From positions 1,302,001 through 1,366,000 of the forward strand of contig NZ_CP007055.1 of NCBI RefSeq assembly GCF_000517625.1: a stretch of DNA of 64,000 bases, given 5' to 3'. The translations under genes were made by a program, and so were the position numbers. This document shows, one piece after another, positions 7,658 to 16,077 of this stretch; within the stretch, counting starts at the first letter, position 1; each line of letters begins with the position of its first letter. Source of the DNA: Halostagnicola larsenii XH-48 (GTDB lineage: Archaea; Halobacteriota; Halobacteria; Halobacteriales; Natrialbaceae). Below the pieces are notes generated by a model. It saw nothing but the letters and a program-made list of their open reading frames with translations, made no database searches and was not told where the DNA came from.

Positions 7658-9646
7658 ATGTCAACCGACCCTGTCGAGCGACCACTCGTCGACGACGAGG
7701 TGCAGTCGGGAGTCAAGGACTACCTGAGCCGCATCCTCGAGCGCGCCACGCCGTCGTCGTGGGTCGCAGGCGGCACAAGCCGACCTAACAAATTCTTTCA
7801 GACCCGTCCCCGGACATACAAGGAACTCAAGCGCCGTGAGAAGATCTACCTGAACGGCGGCCCGATCACCGAGTTCATCGACACGCGGGCGCTGATGACC
7901 TACGGCACGGGCGTCGACTTCGAGAGCAGCTCGCCGGTCACCGACGACCAGGGTCGCACGGTCGACGAGTGGCTCACCGAACAGTTCGGCGACACGCTCG
8001 AGCTGACGATGATCGACGCTGGCATCCAGAGCTACTGGGCGGGCGACGCCTGGCCGGAGATCGTCGAGACGCGCGCCGGCGAGTTCTCTCATCTCGAGCT
8101 GATCGACCCGACGACGATGGACGTCGACTGGAACGACTACGGCGAGATCACAACCCTCCGGCAGATCATCAAGGGGCCACGCGGGAAGCCGAAATCCCAG
8201 CCCGTTGATATCGACAACGTCGGCCACTTTACGTTCAAGGACTCCTCGGGCGGCCCACTCGGCGACTCGCTGGTCGAGCAGAACCTGGATGAGATCAACC
8301 GCTACGTTTCGAACCAGGAGCAGCGAGCCAACGCGATCAAGCTGCACGGATCGCCGAAATACGACGTCTCCGTCGGGAGCGAGGGCCAGTCCATCCCGGA
8401 CAAGGTGATGAGGCGCATCAATCGCAAGTTCCGCCCGGAGCGCGTCGACGAGGAAACGGCCTGGACGCACGGCGGCGACCTCGAGATCAACGCCCTTGAG
8501 TCACCGGGCATGGGCGACGGCATGAAGCAGATCACCGAGACGGACATCTCGCTGCTCGCCGGCTCCTTTGGAATCCCGCTCGAGTGGACCAACTTCGGCA
8601 GCGCCGGCCTCGGTGATGGCTCGCCCGCAGAGTCGCGGGAGCGGAAGTTCGAACGCCAGGCGCGGACTGAGCAGACCCGTCGGGCAAACCAGTTCAAGAA
8701 GGAGATCCTCCGCCCGATCCTCCGACGCTACTCACCGTTCCCGGAGGACATCGAGATCAACGTCGTCTTCGGAGACGTCGTCAGCGACCCGACCCAGGTC
8801 ACTGAATGGCTCTCGACGGTCGACTGGGCGTTCCATCGCGACGAGATCCGGGAAATGGTCGGCCACGCCGCCTGGGACGAAAGCGACAGTCGTGAAGCGC
8901 CGCCCGAGCTCGCCGACGACGCCGGTGGCGATGGTGGCGGGATGGGGTTGTTCAGCGACGGCGATCGCGACCGGGGGCACGGTACGGGAAATCGTAACTG
9001 CGGCCGAGCGCTGTTCCACGACTCGGTCAGCGACGACGACCTGACCCAGGAGGAACTCGTCTGGCGGGACGTCGTCGAGAAGGTGCTCTGGAGTGACGAC
9101 TCCTCGAGGACGCTCTTCGAGTTCAACGCCGACGACCTCCCCGACTTCGTCACGGCGCGCCTCGAGGACGCCATCCCGGAGGCGATCAACGGCTCATCGC
9201 TGCAGACACTCGACGGCGCGCAGATCGGCTTCCTCGAGAACGCCCTCCAGGACGCCCTCGAGTCCGAGTCCCGCGGCTGGTCGCTGAACTCCATCACGGA
9301 CCACATCCAGGACATCCCCGGCGCCGATCTCGATGAGTACGAAGCCCAGCGCATCGGCCGAGACATCACGCAAAACGCAGTGGGGAACGCACGCGAAGAC
9401 GGCTACCGAGAGCGCGACGACTTCGAAGAACTGCGGTTTAAATGGTCAGGAATGCCGTACGATCCCGAGCGGAGCACGGAGGCCTGTCAGTGGATCTCCG
9501 ACCAAATCCCTGAGAACGGCGTCCACATGGATCGGCTAAAAGAACTGATCCAGGAAGCCAACGACCGGTTCATCGATCACGACGCCCGAGAGTGGTCTCC
9601 CCACATTCAGTGTACTCATCAGCCGGTCCGGGTCGTCGGCACCTGA
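7658..9646 (+). CDS. Portal protein fused to a MuF-like minor head protein
   Basis: 662 residues. About 1-430 has the layout of phage portals: an N-terminal clip/stem region, a central WPEIVETRAGEFSHLELIDP segment where the polypeptide wraps around a DPTTM-type motif, and a long helical wing region with SFGIPLEWTNFGSAG. After an acidic glycine-rich linker (about 425-450) residues 545-662 resemble the MuF/gp7 domain (ARED, KWSGMPYD, CQWISD, HIQCTHQPVRV). The portal forms the dodecameric ring through which DNA enters; MuF proteins are ejected or line the head. The ATG at 7658 is used because the upstream TTG falls inside the promoter. Copy B of this gene is broken. Confidence 0.92.
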   Translation: MSTDPVERPLVDDEVQSGVKDYLSRILERATPSSWVAGGTSRPNKFFQTRPRTYKELKRREKIYLNGGPITEFIDTRALMTYGTGVDFESSSPVTDDQGRTVDEWLTEQFGDTLELTMIDAGIQSYWAGDAWPEIVETRAGEFSHLELIDPTTMDVDWNDYGEITTLRQIIKGPRGKPKSQPVDIDNVGHFTFKDSSGGPLGDSLVEQNLDEINRYVSNQEQRANAIKLHGSPKYDVSVGSEGQSIPDKVMRRINRKFRPERVDEETAWTHGGDLEINALESPGMGDGMKQITETDISLLAGSFGIPLEWTNFGSAGLGDGSPAESRERKFERQARTEQTRRANQFKKEILRPILRRYSPFPEDIEINVVFGDVVSDPTQVTEWLSTVDWAFHRDEIREMVGHAAWDESDSREAPPELADDAGGDGGGMGLFSDGDRDRGHGTGNRNCGRALFHDSVSDDDLTQEELVWRDVVEKVLWSDDSSRTLFEFNADDLPDFVTARLEDAIPEAINGSSLQTLDGAQIGFLENALQDALESESRGWSLNSITDHIQDIPGADLDEYEAQRIGRDITQNAVGNAREDGYRERDDFEELRFKWSGMPYDPERSTEACQWISDQIPENGVHMDRLKELIQEANDRFIDHDAREWSPHIQCTHQPVRVVGT

Positions 9647-9649
9647 ACG

Positions 9650-9679
9650 CTTATATCGGGGTTGCGTCACGCCGCAGGT
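9650..9679 (+). promoter_or_regulatory. Late promoter of the protease-scaffold gene
   Basis: TTATAT (9651-9656), CGTCAC (9665-9670), 9 nt to ATG 9680. Identical site at 46732-46761. Confidence 0.75.
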
Positions 9680-11203
9680 ATGCGACGACTCCCACCCGGC
9701 GTTCGATACCTGCAGAACACCGACGACGATGACGTCGAGCACGCCGCTCGGCAGATGGCGGACGGCAACCCGGACATGGACCTGGACATCGCTCGCGAGC
9801 TCTGCGAGGACATGCAGGACCGTGGCGTGCTCGAGGATTACCTCGAGGCCGACCCCGACGAGGATGACGACGACCTCGCCGCCCTTGCGGAGTTCCGAAA
9901 CCCGGGCGATATCCGGCGCATCGAGATGGATGGCGACGGCGTCAAGTACGAGAACGTGATGCTCCTCGCGCCTGGTGCGTGGACCGACGCCGGCTCGAGG
10001 TCGACGGCGATCTACAGTGCCGAAGGCATCCGCGCCTCGGCGGAGAACTGGGTCGATCCTGAGACCGGCGACGACGTCGAGGAAGCCGAGATCAACTTCC
10101 TGCACGGGCCGGCGCTGCACAACGCGGCATCGCTGGGCGATATCGGGACGATCCCAACCGACTCCATCATCGTCGACGACCAGGACCGGATGTACGGCGA
10201 CATCAAGCTCCACGGCGAGTCGCCGGCGAGCCAGGCGTCGATCGAGCTAATGGACGAAGTCCTCGAGAGTGCAGACGATCCGGGAACCCAGACGCCGCCG
10301 GTCGGGCCGAGCGTCGAGATCGTCGGCGAGGAGTCAGAGACGGATCCCGAAACGGGAGCGAGTCGCCTCACGGAGATGTGGTACTCTGGCGTCGGCCTGG
10401 TGTTCGGACCCGCCAGCCGACCGGTCGAGATGGAACAACAGGCGCGGGGCCGCGCGATCGCGATGGCAGAGGACCACGGCTACGATCATACCGGCCTCAT
10501 TCTCCGCAGTGGTGGCGAGAGCGGGCCTCCGGGAAGCGGGGAAACGCCTTTAAACACCTCCCGTCACGCCGGGGATATGGGTAAAAAACAACGACAGCGG
10601 ATCAACAAGCTGCTCGCCGAGATGCAGCAGGTCCTCCAGGAAGGCGGCGACCTCGAACTCATCCAGACGCTGATCGAACAGTACCGACAGTCCGAGGGAG
10701 ACATGGAGGCTCCGGCATCCGAGTTCCTCGCGTGGGTTGGCGAGAACGCCGACGTCGATCCCGAAGAGATCCAGGACAGCCTCGAGAAGTTCGTCGAGGA
10801 CGCCGGCGCCGATGACCTCGAGGAAGCTGCCGTCCAGGGCCTCGAGGAGTGGGTCATGGAGAACATGGCCGAAGAACCAGAGGGCGATGGTGATGGCGAC
10901 GAAAACGGTGACGAAAACGGCGACGGCATGGGTCAGGAAGAGCTTCGCGAGGCCGTCGACACGATCGGCAAGTTCACCAGCGAACTCGAGTCGGTCAAGG
11001 AGATGCTCTCGGAGTACAAAGGTGACGTCGACGAGACCGTCGAGGAGCTCGAGGACGAAATCGAGGAGAAAGAACGCCGACTCTCGAAGCTCGAAGACCA
11101 GCCTGTCCGTCAGGCCCGCGAGCATCAGAACGGCGAGGACTTCTACAGTGAGGATGGCGACAGTGGCGGTTCGGGCGAGCACGAAGACGTCATGCTGACG
11201 TAG
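9680..11203 (+). CDS. Prohead protease fused to scaffold protein
   Basis: 507 residues. Residues 85-260 read as a prohead maturation protease: VMLLAPGAWTDAG, then FLHGPALHNAASLGDIGTI with His142 or His147 as candidate catalytic histidine, a GDIKL strand, and GPSVEI with Ser211 as candidate nucleophile. Residues 300-507 are charged, helical and coiled-coil (EELEDEIEEKERRLSKLE), typical of scaffolds. The protease would cleave the scaffold and capsid after assembly. A late promoter and an in-frame ATG at 10577 lie between the two halves. The catalytic residues are assigned by pattern only. Confidence 0.87.
   Translation: MRRLPPGVRYLQNTDDDDVEHAARQMADGNPDMDLDIARELCEDMQDRGVLEDYLEADPDEDDDDLAALAEFRNPGDIRRIEMDGDGVKYENVMLLAPGAWTDAGSRSTAIYSAEGIRASAENWVDPETGDDVEEAEINFLHGPALHNAASLGDIGTIPTDSIIVDDQDRMYGDIKLHGESPASQASIELMDEVLESADDPGTQTPPVGPSVEIVGEESETDPETGASRLTEMWYSGVGLVFGPASRPVEMEQQARGRAIAMAEDHGYDHTGLILRSGGESGPPGSGETPLNTSRHAGDMGKKQRQRINKLLAEMQQVLQEGGDLELIQTLIEQYRQSEGDMEAPASEFLAWVGENADVDPEEIQDSLEKFVEDAGADDLEEAAVQGLEEWVMENMAEEPEGDGDGDENGDENGDGMGQEELREAVDTIGKFTSELESVKEMLSEYKGDVDETVEELEDEIEEKERRLSKLEDQPVRQAREHQNGEDFYSEDGDSGGSGEHEDVMLT
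10549..10576 (+). promoter_or_regulatory. Internal late promoter for the scaffold
   Basis: TTTAAA (10549-10554), CGTCAC (10562-10567), 9 nt to an in-frame ATG at 10577, all inside the protease-scaffold coding sequence. Identical site at 47631-47658. Confidence 0.7.
10577..11203 (+). CDS. Separately initiated scaffold protein (nested gene)
   Basis: 208 residues starting MGKKQRQRINK, in frame with and sharing the stop of the 507-residue protein. Its start has the complete late-promoter geometry of the other structural genes. The product is all-helical and acidic with a C-terminal coiled coil, matching an internal scaffold. The arrangement copies the lambda C/Nu3 pair, where a protease-scaffold fusion and a free scaffold share a C-terminus. 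Expression is inferred from the promoter, not shown. Confidence 0.62.
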   Translation: MGKKQRQRINKLLAEMQQVLQEGGDLELIQTLIEQYRQSEGDMEAPASEFLAWVGENADVDPEEIQDSLEKFVEDAGADDLEEAAVQGLEEWVMENMAEEPEGDGDGDENGDENGDGMGQEELREAVDTIGKFTSELESVKEMLSEYKGDVDETVEELEDEIEEKERRLSKLEDQPVRQAREHQNGEDFYSEDGDSGGSGEHEDVMLT

Positions 11204-11245
11204 ACATCGGCGTCTATTCCACGGCTGTTTCTCAACGGAGAAAAT

Positions 11246-11275
11246 GTTATAAGAGGGGTGCGTCACGCCGGGAGT
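11246..11275 (+). promoter_or_regulatory. Late promoter of the capsid genes
   Basis: TTATAAG (11247-11253), CGTCAC (11261-11266), 9 nt to ATG 11276. Serves the decoration and major capsid genes. Identical site at 48328-48357. Confidence 0.78.
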
Positions 11276-11704
11276 ATGGTGTTTAGAGACTACGAACTCC
11301 CCGTGGCGCTCAGTCCTGGGCGGCAGTACTCCGCCCACGCCTACGTCGCGGAAGTTGCTATCAAACAAGGCCAACTCGTCAAGGCCGGCACTGATGATGA
11401 CGAGGTGACTCCGTCGGATACCGACGGCGAGCCCGTCACTGGCTTCGCCGCCTACAGCGCGGCGGCTGGCGATACTATTCTCGTCCTCGAGGGCGGCGGG
11501 CGTGCTCGAGCAACCAGTGGAACTGGCGACGTGACCTCCGGCGATCTCATCGCGAGTGGCGGCGGGAGTGGTGAGAACGGAGAGGTACAGACCGCGTCGG
11601 CTGGCGACTACGTCGTCGGGCGGGCGTTCAGAGACGACAGCGGCGACGGTGGCGACGCCCCGATCCAGATCGAACACATCGGCGTCGCAGAGGAGAGTGC
11701 ATAA
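11276..11704 (+). CDS. Capsid decoration/stabilisation protein
   Basis: 142 residues, almost all beta strand, with the pattern VAEVAIKQGQLVKAG, GEPVTGFAAYSAAAGDTILVLEGG, GDVTSGDLIASGG and GDYVVGRAF. This resembles the DUF2190 group of small beta-barrel proteins encoded next to major capsid genes in many tailed phages and taken to be head-decoration proteins. It lies immediately before the major capsid gene, 2 nt apart. The glycine-rich, acidic loop is specific to halophiles. Confidence 0.78.
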   Translation: MVFRDYELPVALSPGRQYSAHAYVAEVAIKQGQLVKAGTDDDEVTPSDTDGEPVTGFAAYSAAAGDTILVLEGGGRARATSGTGDVTSGDLIASGGGSGENGEVQTASAGDYVVGRAFRDDSGDGGDAPIQIEHIGVAEESA

Positions 11705-11706
11705 CG

Positions 11707-12969
11707 ATGGTGTCACACTACAAAACGCAACGACAGCTGAAGTCGTACTGGCGACAGCCCGGCAACCCCCGACTCAAGGGGCTGCTACTCGCAGCGCTGG
11801 ACAACACCGGTTTCTCCGCATCCGACGTCGGTCGGGCGTGGATCACCAACGCGGACGAACGGCAGCGACACCTGCAGAGTGTCGACAACACGCGTCACTT
11901 GGCTGCACCCGTCTCGCAGGGCTACTCGCCCGCCGCGCACGACGGCGAACTCGGCAACACGCACGAAGAGAGCGTCGCCCGGACGCTGGCCCGCAAGGAG
12001 TTCAACGAGGACGACCAGGAGCGGTTCCTCTCGGGCGACGCGACGATGGACAAGGATCAGTACATCCAGCGCGCACTGCTGAACGACAGCGTCACCGAGC
12101 TGGACGTCCTCTTCCGCGAGGAACTCGAGACGACGATCATCCAGGGCGCACAGCCACGGAAGATCTTCCGCGACGCGGCGTTCATCCACAACGCCACCAA
12201 GCGCAAGGGAGACATCCCGCGGGTCACTGACGAGAGCCACGCGGACGTCATCGCGCAGGGCGCGGAGATCGAGACCGGACAGGACGGCTTCGACACGGTC
12301 AGCTTCGACTGCCAAAAGGTCGCTCGAGGCTTCGAGATCTCCGACGAGATCATCAACGAGTCCGAACCGGACGTCGTCGAGCAGCTCGCTCGCGAGGCCG
12401 GCGCGGCAGTCGAGAATACGATCAACCGCTTCGGTCTCGTCAACCTCGTCGACGGCGCTGGACAGTCCTTCGACGCTGATGTCGGCGGGACGACCGACGC
12501 GTCTGCAGTCCAGGCGCTCAACGGCGGGGCGACCGAGGTCGACATGCAGGACTTCGGCGAGGCCAACGCGGCGATCGTTCACCCACGGTTCGAGAAGGCG
12601 ATCTTCGACGACACGAACGTCGTCTACGCCAACCGTGGCGGATCGACCGAGCCGCTGCAGGACCGACAGATGGGGTCCATCATGGGGATGGAGCGCTGGA
12701 AGGGGTCGCACGGCACCTACAACGGAGCCGACGACACGAAGACCCTCAGTCCCGATGGCTCCTGGAACTACCAGGATACGGACGACATCGGCGCGGTGGC
12801 CTACAATCGAGATCTGTTCGCGCTCGTCCTCTGGGACGACATGGATCTCGTCACGAAGGACTGGGAGGACCCGATCCGCGATCTCCAGGGATCGAACGTG
12901 AGGTCTTATGTTGACGCGGTCTGGCGGCAGGAAGACGGCGGCGCGACGGTCACGCACTCGACGGCGTAG
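11707..12969 (+). CDS. Major capsid protein, HK97 fold
   Basis: 420 residues. The N-terminal 95 residues are helical and charged and may be removed at maturation. The body has the usual HK97-type order: an E-loop region (DAAFIHNATKRKGDIPRVTDE), a spine helix (EPDVVEQLAREAGAAVENTI), the P-domain sheet and an A-domain with AAIVHPRFEKAIFDD and DDIGAVAYNRDLFALVLWDDMDL. These subunits build the icosahedral head. Assignment rests on size, fold pattern and position after protease, scaffold and decoration genes. Intact here; frameshifted in copy B. Confidence 0.92.
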   Translation: MVSHYKTQRQLKSYWRQPGNPRLKGLLLAALDNTGFSASDVGRAWITNADERQRHLQSVDNTRHLAAPVSQGYSPAAHDGELGNTHEESVARTLARKEFNEDDQERFLSGDATMDKDQYIQRALLNDSVTELDVLFREELETTIIQGAQPRKIFRDAAFIHNATKRKGDIPRVTDESHADVIAQGAEIETGQDGFDTVSFDCQKVARGFEISDEIINESEPDVVEQLAREAGAAVENTINRFGLVNLVDGAGQSFDADVGGTTDASAVQALNGGATEVDMQDFGEANAAIVHPRFEKAIFDDTNVVYANRGGSTEPLQDRQMGSIMGMERWKGSHGTYNGADDTKTLSPDGSWNYQDTDDIGAVAYNRDLFALVLWDDMDLVTKDWEDPIRDLQGSNVRSYVDAVWRQEDGGATVTHSTA

Positions 12970-13102
12970 GTGATCGCGGCGATCTCGGTTTTCTTCTCGA
13001 GCGAGGGAAACAGTTTTACTGGGGAGGTGTCCGGACAGACCATGCGTCAGTCAAGCGAAGATAACCACATAACTTATTGTCAGTCTATCAGTGGAGTTTC
13101 GC

Positions 13103-13990
13103 ATGGATCTAACACGTCGGGCGGTGCTTGCCGTGTCCTCGGCGATGGGCCTGACGGCATTAGCGGGGTGCTCTTCGGAAAGCGACGCGGACGACGGGCC
13201 GCCAACCGAGTCAACCAGCAACGAAACGGAGGACGCAGCAGTGACTAAACGCATCGTCCTTGGGGATGTTGAGAATGACGAAATCACCAATATCGACGCT
13301 GACTGGTATATCGAGGATGGTAAGTTGGTCCTCGAGGTTCCACAATCTGGCGAGCACGAGATGCGAGACGTGGACCTGACGGGGCTTTCATCGGTGGGTG
13401 CAGAGGAAGAGAATCTCAAAGACCCTGTGACGGGGGACAACGCGACAACGACCTACCGAGAGCAGGAGGGCATCCAACCCGAGACGTATACGAGTCGAGC
13501 CCCACCGACGCCGAATAGCGACAGTGGCCTTGTCTCGAGAGATTATCAGTCCGCAGATGGTCCACAACTCATCACATCGTCTAACGTCAACCACTTGGTT
13601 GAGCCGGGGACGACCGAGTATACCTTCACCAACACAAGTTACGAGAGCGTTTTGCACGAAAGTATTTACTACCCATTTGTGGGTAATGCAGATGCCGGTC
13701 CTGCATATCTTGCATTTGGCGGGATTATATCAAATGATACAGACGGCGAGAGTGTCTTCGTCCAATTGGACCGTGATCCTGGATCGCAGGGGCTCGGAAC
13801 GCTCGAAATCGAGATAACAGCCAATTCTGGAACCGATTTCATGACCCCGTTTATCCCACTCACATTAGAGGATTATGACGATGGGGAGTGGAACGAGAAC
13901 GATTTGGGGTGGGTCCGCGCTCAGGTTAGAGTTAGTGGAGGGACCGGCCACCTGCACCGACTGTCCGGGATCCAAGTGTGGGGGTATTGA
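13103..13990 (+). CDS. Twin-arginine signal lipoprotein
   Basis: 295 residues. The start MDLTRRAVLA carries the twin arginine (5-6), a short hydrophobic core and the lipobox LAGC with Cys23, the haloarchaeal Tat-lipoprotein pattern; an acidic Ser/Thr linker follows. The C-terminal 150 residues look like a beta sandwich (YLAFGGII, SVFVQLDRDP, GTLEIEITAN, VRAQVRVSGG). It should sit outside the cell membrane of infected cells. Possible roles include superinfection exclusion or cell-surface change; none is shown. ATG 13103 is preferred over GTG 13091 because the Tat motif follows it. Gln in copy A is Glu in copy B (50846). Confidence 0.85.
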   Translation: MDLTRRAVLAVSSAMGLTALAGCSSESDADDGPPTESTSNETEDAAVTKRIVLGDVENDEITNIDADWYIEDGKLVLEVPQSGEHEMRDVDLTGLSSVGAEEENLKDPVTGDNATTTYREQEGIQPETYTSRAPPTPNSDSGLVSRDYQSADGPQLITSSNVNHLVEPGTTEYTFTNTSYESVLHESIYYPFVGNADAGPAYLAFGGIISNDTDGESVFVQLDRDPGSQGLGTLEIEITANSGTDFMTPFIPLTLEDYDDGEWNENDLGWVRAQVRVSGGTGHLHRLSGIQVWGY

Positions 13991-13992
13991 GA

Positions 13993-14850
13993 ATGGTGAA
14001 AATAGGATTGCTCGCCGACACTCATATCGCGGATAGTCGGCGGACGGAGAACGGAGTAAGCAAATCAAATGATGCGGTCAGCAGACTAAATTCCGAGAAC
14101 GTGGACTGGAACGTTCATCTCGGAGATATTCGGCCACTCGGTCCAACAACCTCTGACATCAACTGGGGCAACTGGGCAACAGATAACAAATATTACAAAA
14201 GTGACTTTGAGGTGGCTCAAAATCAAGTCCTTAGCAACCTCAACGGTGACTTGAGAATCATCGCACGCGGTAACCACGATCGACCGCTTGACATCTACCG
14301 TGAGTATTTCCCGCGGGACGAGTATCCACGCTATGGGAGTTTTGAGGAAGATGGAGTTAGGCATGTTTGGCTTGATACCCACCCCTATCAGGGCCATCAT
14401 GAACTCCATCAAGTGGGGGCGATGGTGTCGCCGGACCAAATATCATTCCTGCACCGGTTGATGGACGACGACCCCGATATCCCGACATTCGTCTACGCAC
14501 ACGCCCCACTTGCTGCGTTTGACTATGGCGACCTCTCCGCAGAGGATTGGTACACCGACTACCGAGAGTACTTCTATTGTTCGAATGCGCCACACGTTCA
14601 GAATGTCCTCGAGCGCGGAAACGTCGTGATGGTCAATAACGGCCATCTGTTTAATGATGAGGGGCGCGGATCAACGACCGTCAATGGAGTCGAATACGTC
14701 CTATCACGCCATCTCGTCCATAACAGCGATACGAACTATACTGGGGACGTGCGATGGCTCGACATTGACACAACAAACAATGAGGCAACATGTTATTACT
14801 ACGATGTCGGGGCTGACTCGTCGGGGACGATCACGACCGCCACGTGGTAG
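13993..14850 (+). CDS. Calcineurin-like metallophosphoesterase
   Basis: 285 residues with all five metal-site blocks of the family: ADTH (Asp9, His11), HLGD (Asp45), GNHD (Asn94, His95), YAHAP (His170) and NGH (His218). These proteins use two divalent metals to hydrolyse phosphomono- or phosphodiesters, including nucleotides and DNA ends. The substrate is not evident. The gene begins 2 nt after the lipoprotein stop and is likely co-expressed with it. No signal peptide, so it acts in the cytoplasm. DNA here is less GC-rich than the head genes, suggesting transfer. Confidence 0.92.
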   Translation: MVKIGLLADTHIADSRRTENGVSKSNDAVSRLNSENVDWNVHLGDIRPLGPTTSDINWGNWATDNKYYKSDFEVAQNQVLSNLNGDLRIIARGNHDRPLDIYREYFPRDEYPRYGSFEEDGVRHVWLDTHPYQGHHELHQVGAMVSPDQISFLHRLMDDDPDIPTFVYAHAPLAAFDYGDLSAEDWYTDYREYFYCSNAPHVQNVLERGNVVMVNNGHLFNDEGRGSTTVNGVEYVLSRHLVHNSDTNYTGDVRWLDIDTTNNEATCYYYDVGADSSGTITTATW

Positions 14851-14907
14851 ATTCGGAGCTATAATTGCGGCCGAAACTATTATCTTTTCTAACTTTGACA
14901 TGAGGGT

Positions 14908-15114
14908 ATGTCAGACTGGGACAAACTCATTAAAAACCTCGTCGGCGGCTTTGCAGCGGTTGTAATCACAATGGTGGTTATCTTCACGATCGCGAAGATG
15001 GGGGAATCACTCACTTCGCAGGCACCCTCGTGGCAAAGTGCGGCTTTGATTGGAGGTGTCGCTGGCTCTGCGATTACATACTTCTTCAAATCGACTACAG
15101 ACGAGCTCCATTGA
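14908..15114 (+). CDS. Two-span membrane protein, holin-like size
   Basis: 68 residues with spans at about 9-29 (NLVGGFAAVVITMVVIFTIA) and 44-60 (SAALIGGVAGSAITYFF) and a short polar C-terminus. A TTAT-type box precedes the ATG but the CGTCAC element is absent. Size and topology fit small holins or inner-membrane accessory proteins. It faces a second membrane-protein gene on the other strand. Confidence 0.8.
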   Translation: MSDWDKLIKNLVGGFAAVVITMVVIFTIAKMGESLTSQAPSWQSAALIGGVAGSAITYFFKSTTDELH

Positions 15115-15142
15115 TTTAGCTCACTTCTAAGCTGTAGCTACC

Positions 15143-15157
15143 GAATCGGATCGATTC
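15143..15157. terminator. Hairpin between convergent genes
   Basis: GAATCG-GAT-CGATTC, 6-bp stem with a 3-nt loop, between the 68-residue plus-strand gene and the 99-residue minus-strand gene. Position between converging genes suggests a shared terminator. Same sequence at 52226-52240. Confidence 0.35.
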
Positions 15158-15455
15158 AATCACCCTTCTGTTGGTCAACGACTTGTAATTCTTCCCGGAT
15201 CGACTCTTGAACTGCCTTGGGAACAGTTTCCTCAACTGATTCGCGTACTGCATCTTCCAACATCTCATCCTGGTTGTCCGGGTCTATTTTGCGGGACACG
15301 ATAACTAATACGAACAGCATCACCATTCCGGCGACGAAGAATGAGATCTGGGCCGGTAGATCATAGTCAAGAGATGAGGTTACAAACGCACCAGCAAACC
15401 CACCGGCAAGATATTTGACCGACTCTGCGACTGCTTCAATCCAGTTTATGTCCAT
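15156..15455 (-). CDS. Membrane protein with C-terminal coiled coil
   Basis: 99 residues. A first weakly hydrophobic helix (about 13-27) and a strong span (about 36-54, ISFFVAGMVMLFVLVIVSRK) are followed by an acidic helical tail (EDAVRESVEETVPKAVQESI) likely to form a coiled coil. The VGGFAA/LAGGFAGA segments resemble the first span of the facing 68-residue protein, so the two may be related or partner proteins. It is read against the late genes and so needs its own promoter on the minus strand. Function unknown. Confidence 0.8.
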   Translation of the reverse strand: MDINWIEAVAESVKYLAGGFAGAFVTSSLDYDLPAQISFFVAGMVMLFVLVIVSRKIDPDNQDEMLEDAVRESVEETVPKAVQESIREELQVVDQQKGD

Positions 15456-15571
15456 GGAAACGTCTTCGGAAGTTAGAATATAATATTTGTCATAGTGTAC
15501 CGACTTGCGGATTGGTGCCTTTCATAACTCATCATCACTCGAGACAACCGACGAAGACGTCGCCGCGAAGA

Positions 15572-15601
15572 TTTATCAGGGGGTTACGTCACTCGCCGTG
15601 T
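15572..15601 (+). promoter_or_regulatory. Late promoter of the connector genes
   Basis: TTTATC (15572-15577), CGTCAC (15587-15592), 9 nt to ATG 15602. Identical site at 52655-52684. Confidence 0.75.
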
Positions 15602-15841
15602 ATGACCATCTTCAGTAGGCGGGATGAGAGCGCCCGTGCCGTCGACGGCGAGTACCATGCCTTCCGGGAGCGTGCCCGCAAAACAGCGTTCTCCGAAGAG
15701 GAGTTCGACCCGATCGACCAGGAGCGCTACGATCTCGACGACGCCGGGATCGACGGTCGGGACAACCCCGACACGTACGAGGCCTCGGGCCAGTTGGGTG
15801 ACTGGGAAGGAGACAGCCTGCGAAAGGACCCTGATCGGTGA
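15602..15841 (+). CDS. Small acidic protein in the head-tail region
   Basis: 79 residues, MTIFSRRDE start right after the late promoter; the upstream in-frame GTG at 15512 is inside non-coding sequence. Basic at the N-terminus, strongly acidic afterwards, with helical segments (DPIDQERYDL). No family recognised. First gene after the accessory island, so it marks the return to the structural gene block. Confidence 0.8.
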   Translation: MTIFSRRDESARAVDGEYHAFRERARKTAFSEEEFDPIDQERYDLDDAGIDGRDNPDTYEASGQLGDWEGDSLRKDPDR

Positions 15842-15846
15842 TCGTC

Positions 15847-16077
15847 ATGCCAGGTCACACTCTCTTCCCCTCCATAACTCCCGACACCGACGACACTGAC
15901 GACGTCGACCCGGTCGCGAAGCTGGCGGACGCGAACTACCAGACGGCAATCTCGAAGATCACGGCGGGCGACGTCGACGACCTCCTGGACGACCTCGAGG
16001 AAGTCGACGATCGCTCGAGCGTCCAGAACGCGATCGAGGACCGACGCGAGGCACTCGCGGGGCGTGACGATGAGTAG
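15847..16077 (+). CDS. Small acidic head-tail region protein
   Basis: 76 residues. After a Pro-rich start the sequence is helical (PVAKLADANYQTAISKITAGDVDDLLDDLEE, split by acidic turns). The end overlaps the next start by 8 nt. The short LxxAxxxxA helices ending in DRREALAGR suggest a small DNA- or capsid-edge-binding helical bundle; this is inference. Confidence 0.8.
   Translation: MPGHTLFPSITPDTDDTDDVDPVAKLADANYQTAISKITAGDVDDLLDDLEEVDDRSSVQNAIEDRREALAGRDDE

Noticed and set aside
10550-12957. Long minus-strand frames over scaffold and capsid genes
   Set aside because: Shadows of the plus-strand coding pattern, no sensible protein features.
13042-13248. Short frame from ATG 13042
   Set aside because: Mostly overlaps the lipoprotein in another frame; kept only as a possible relic start at the island edge.
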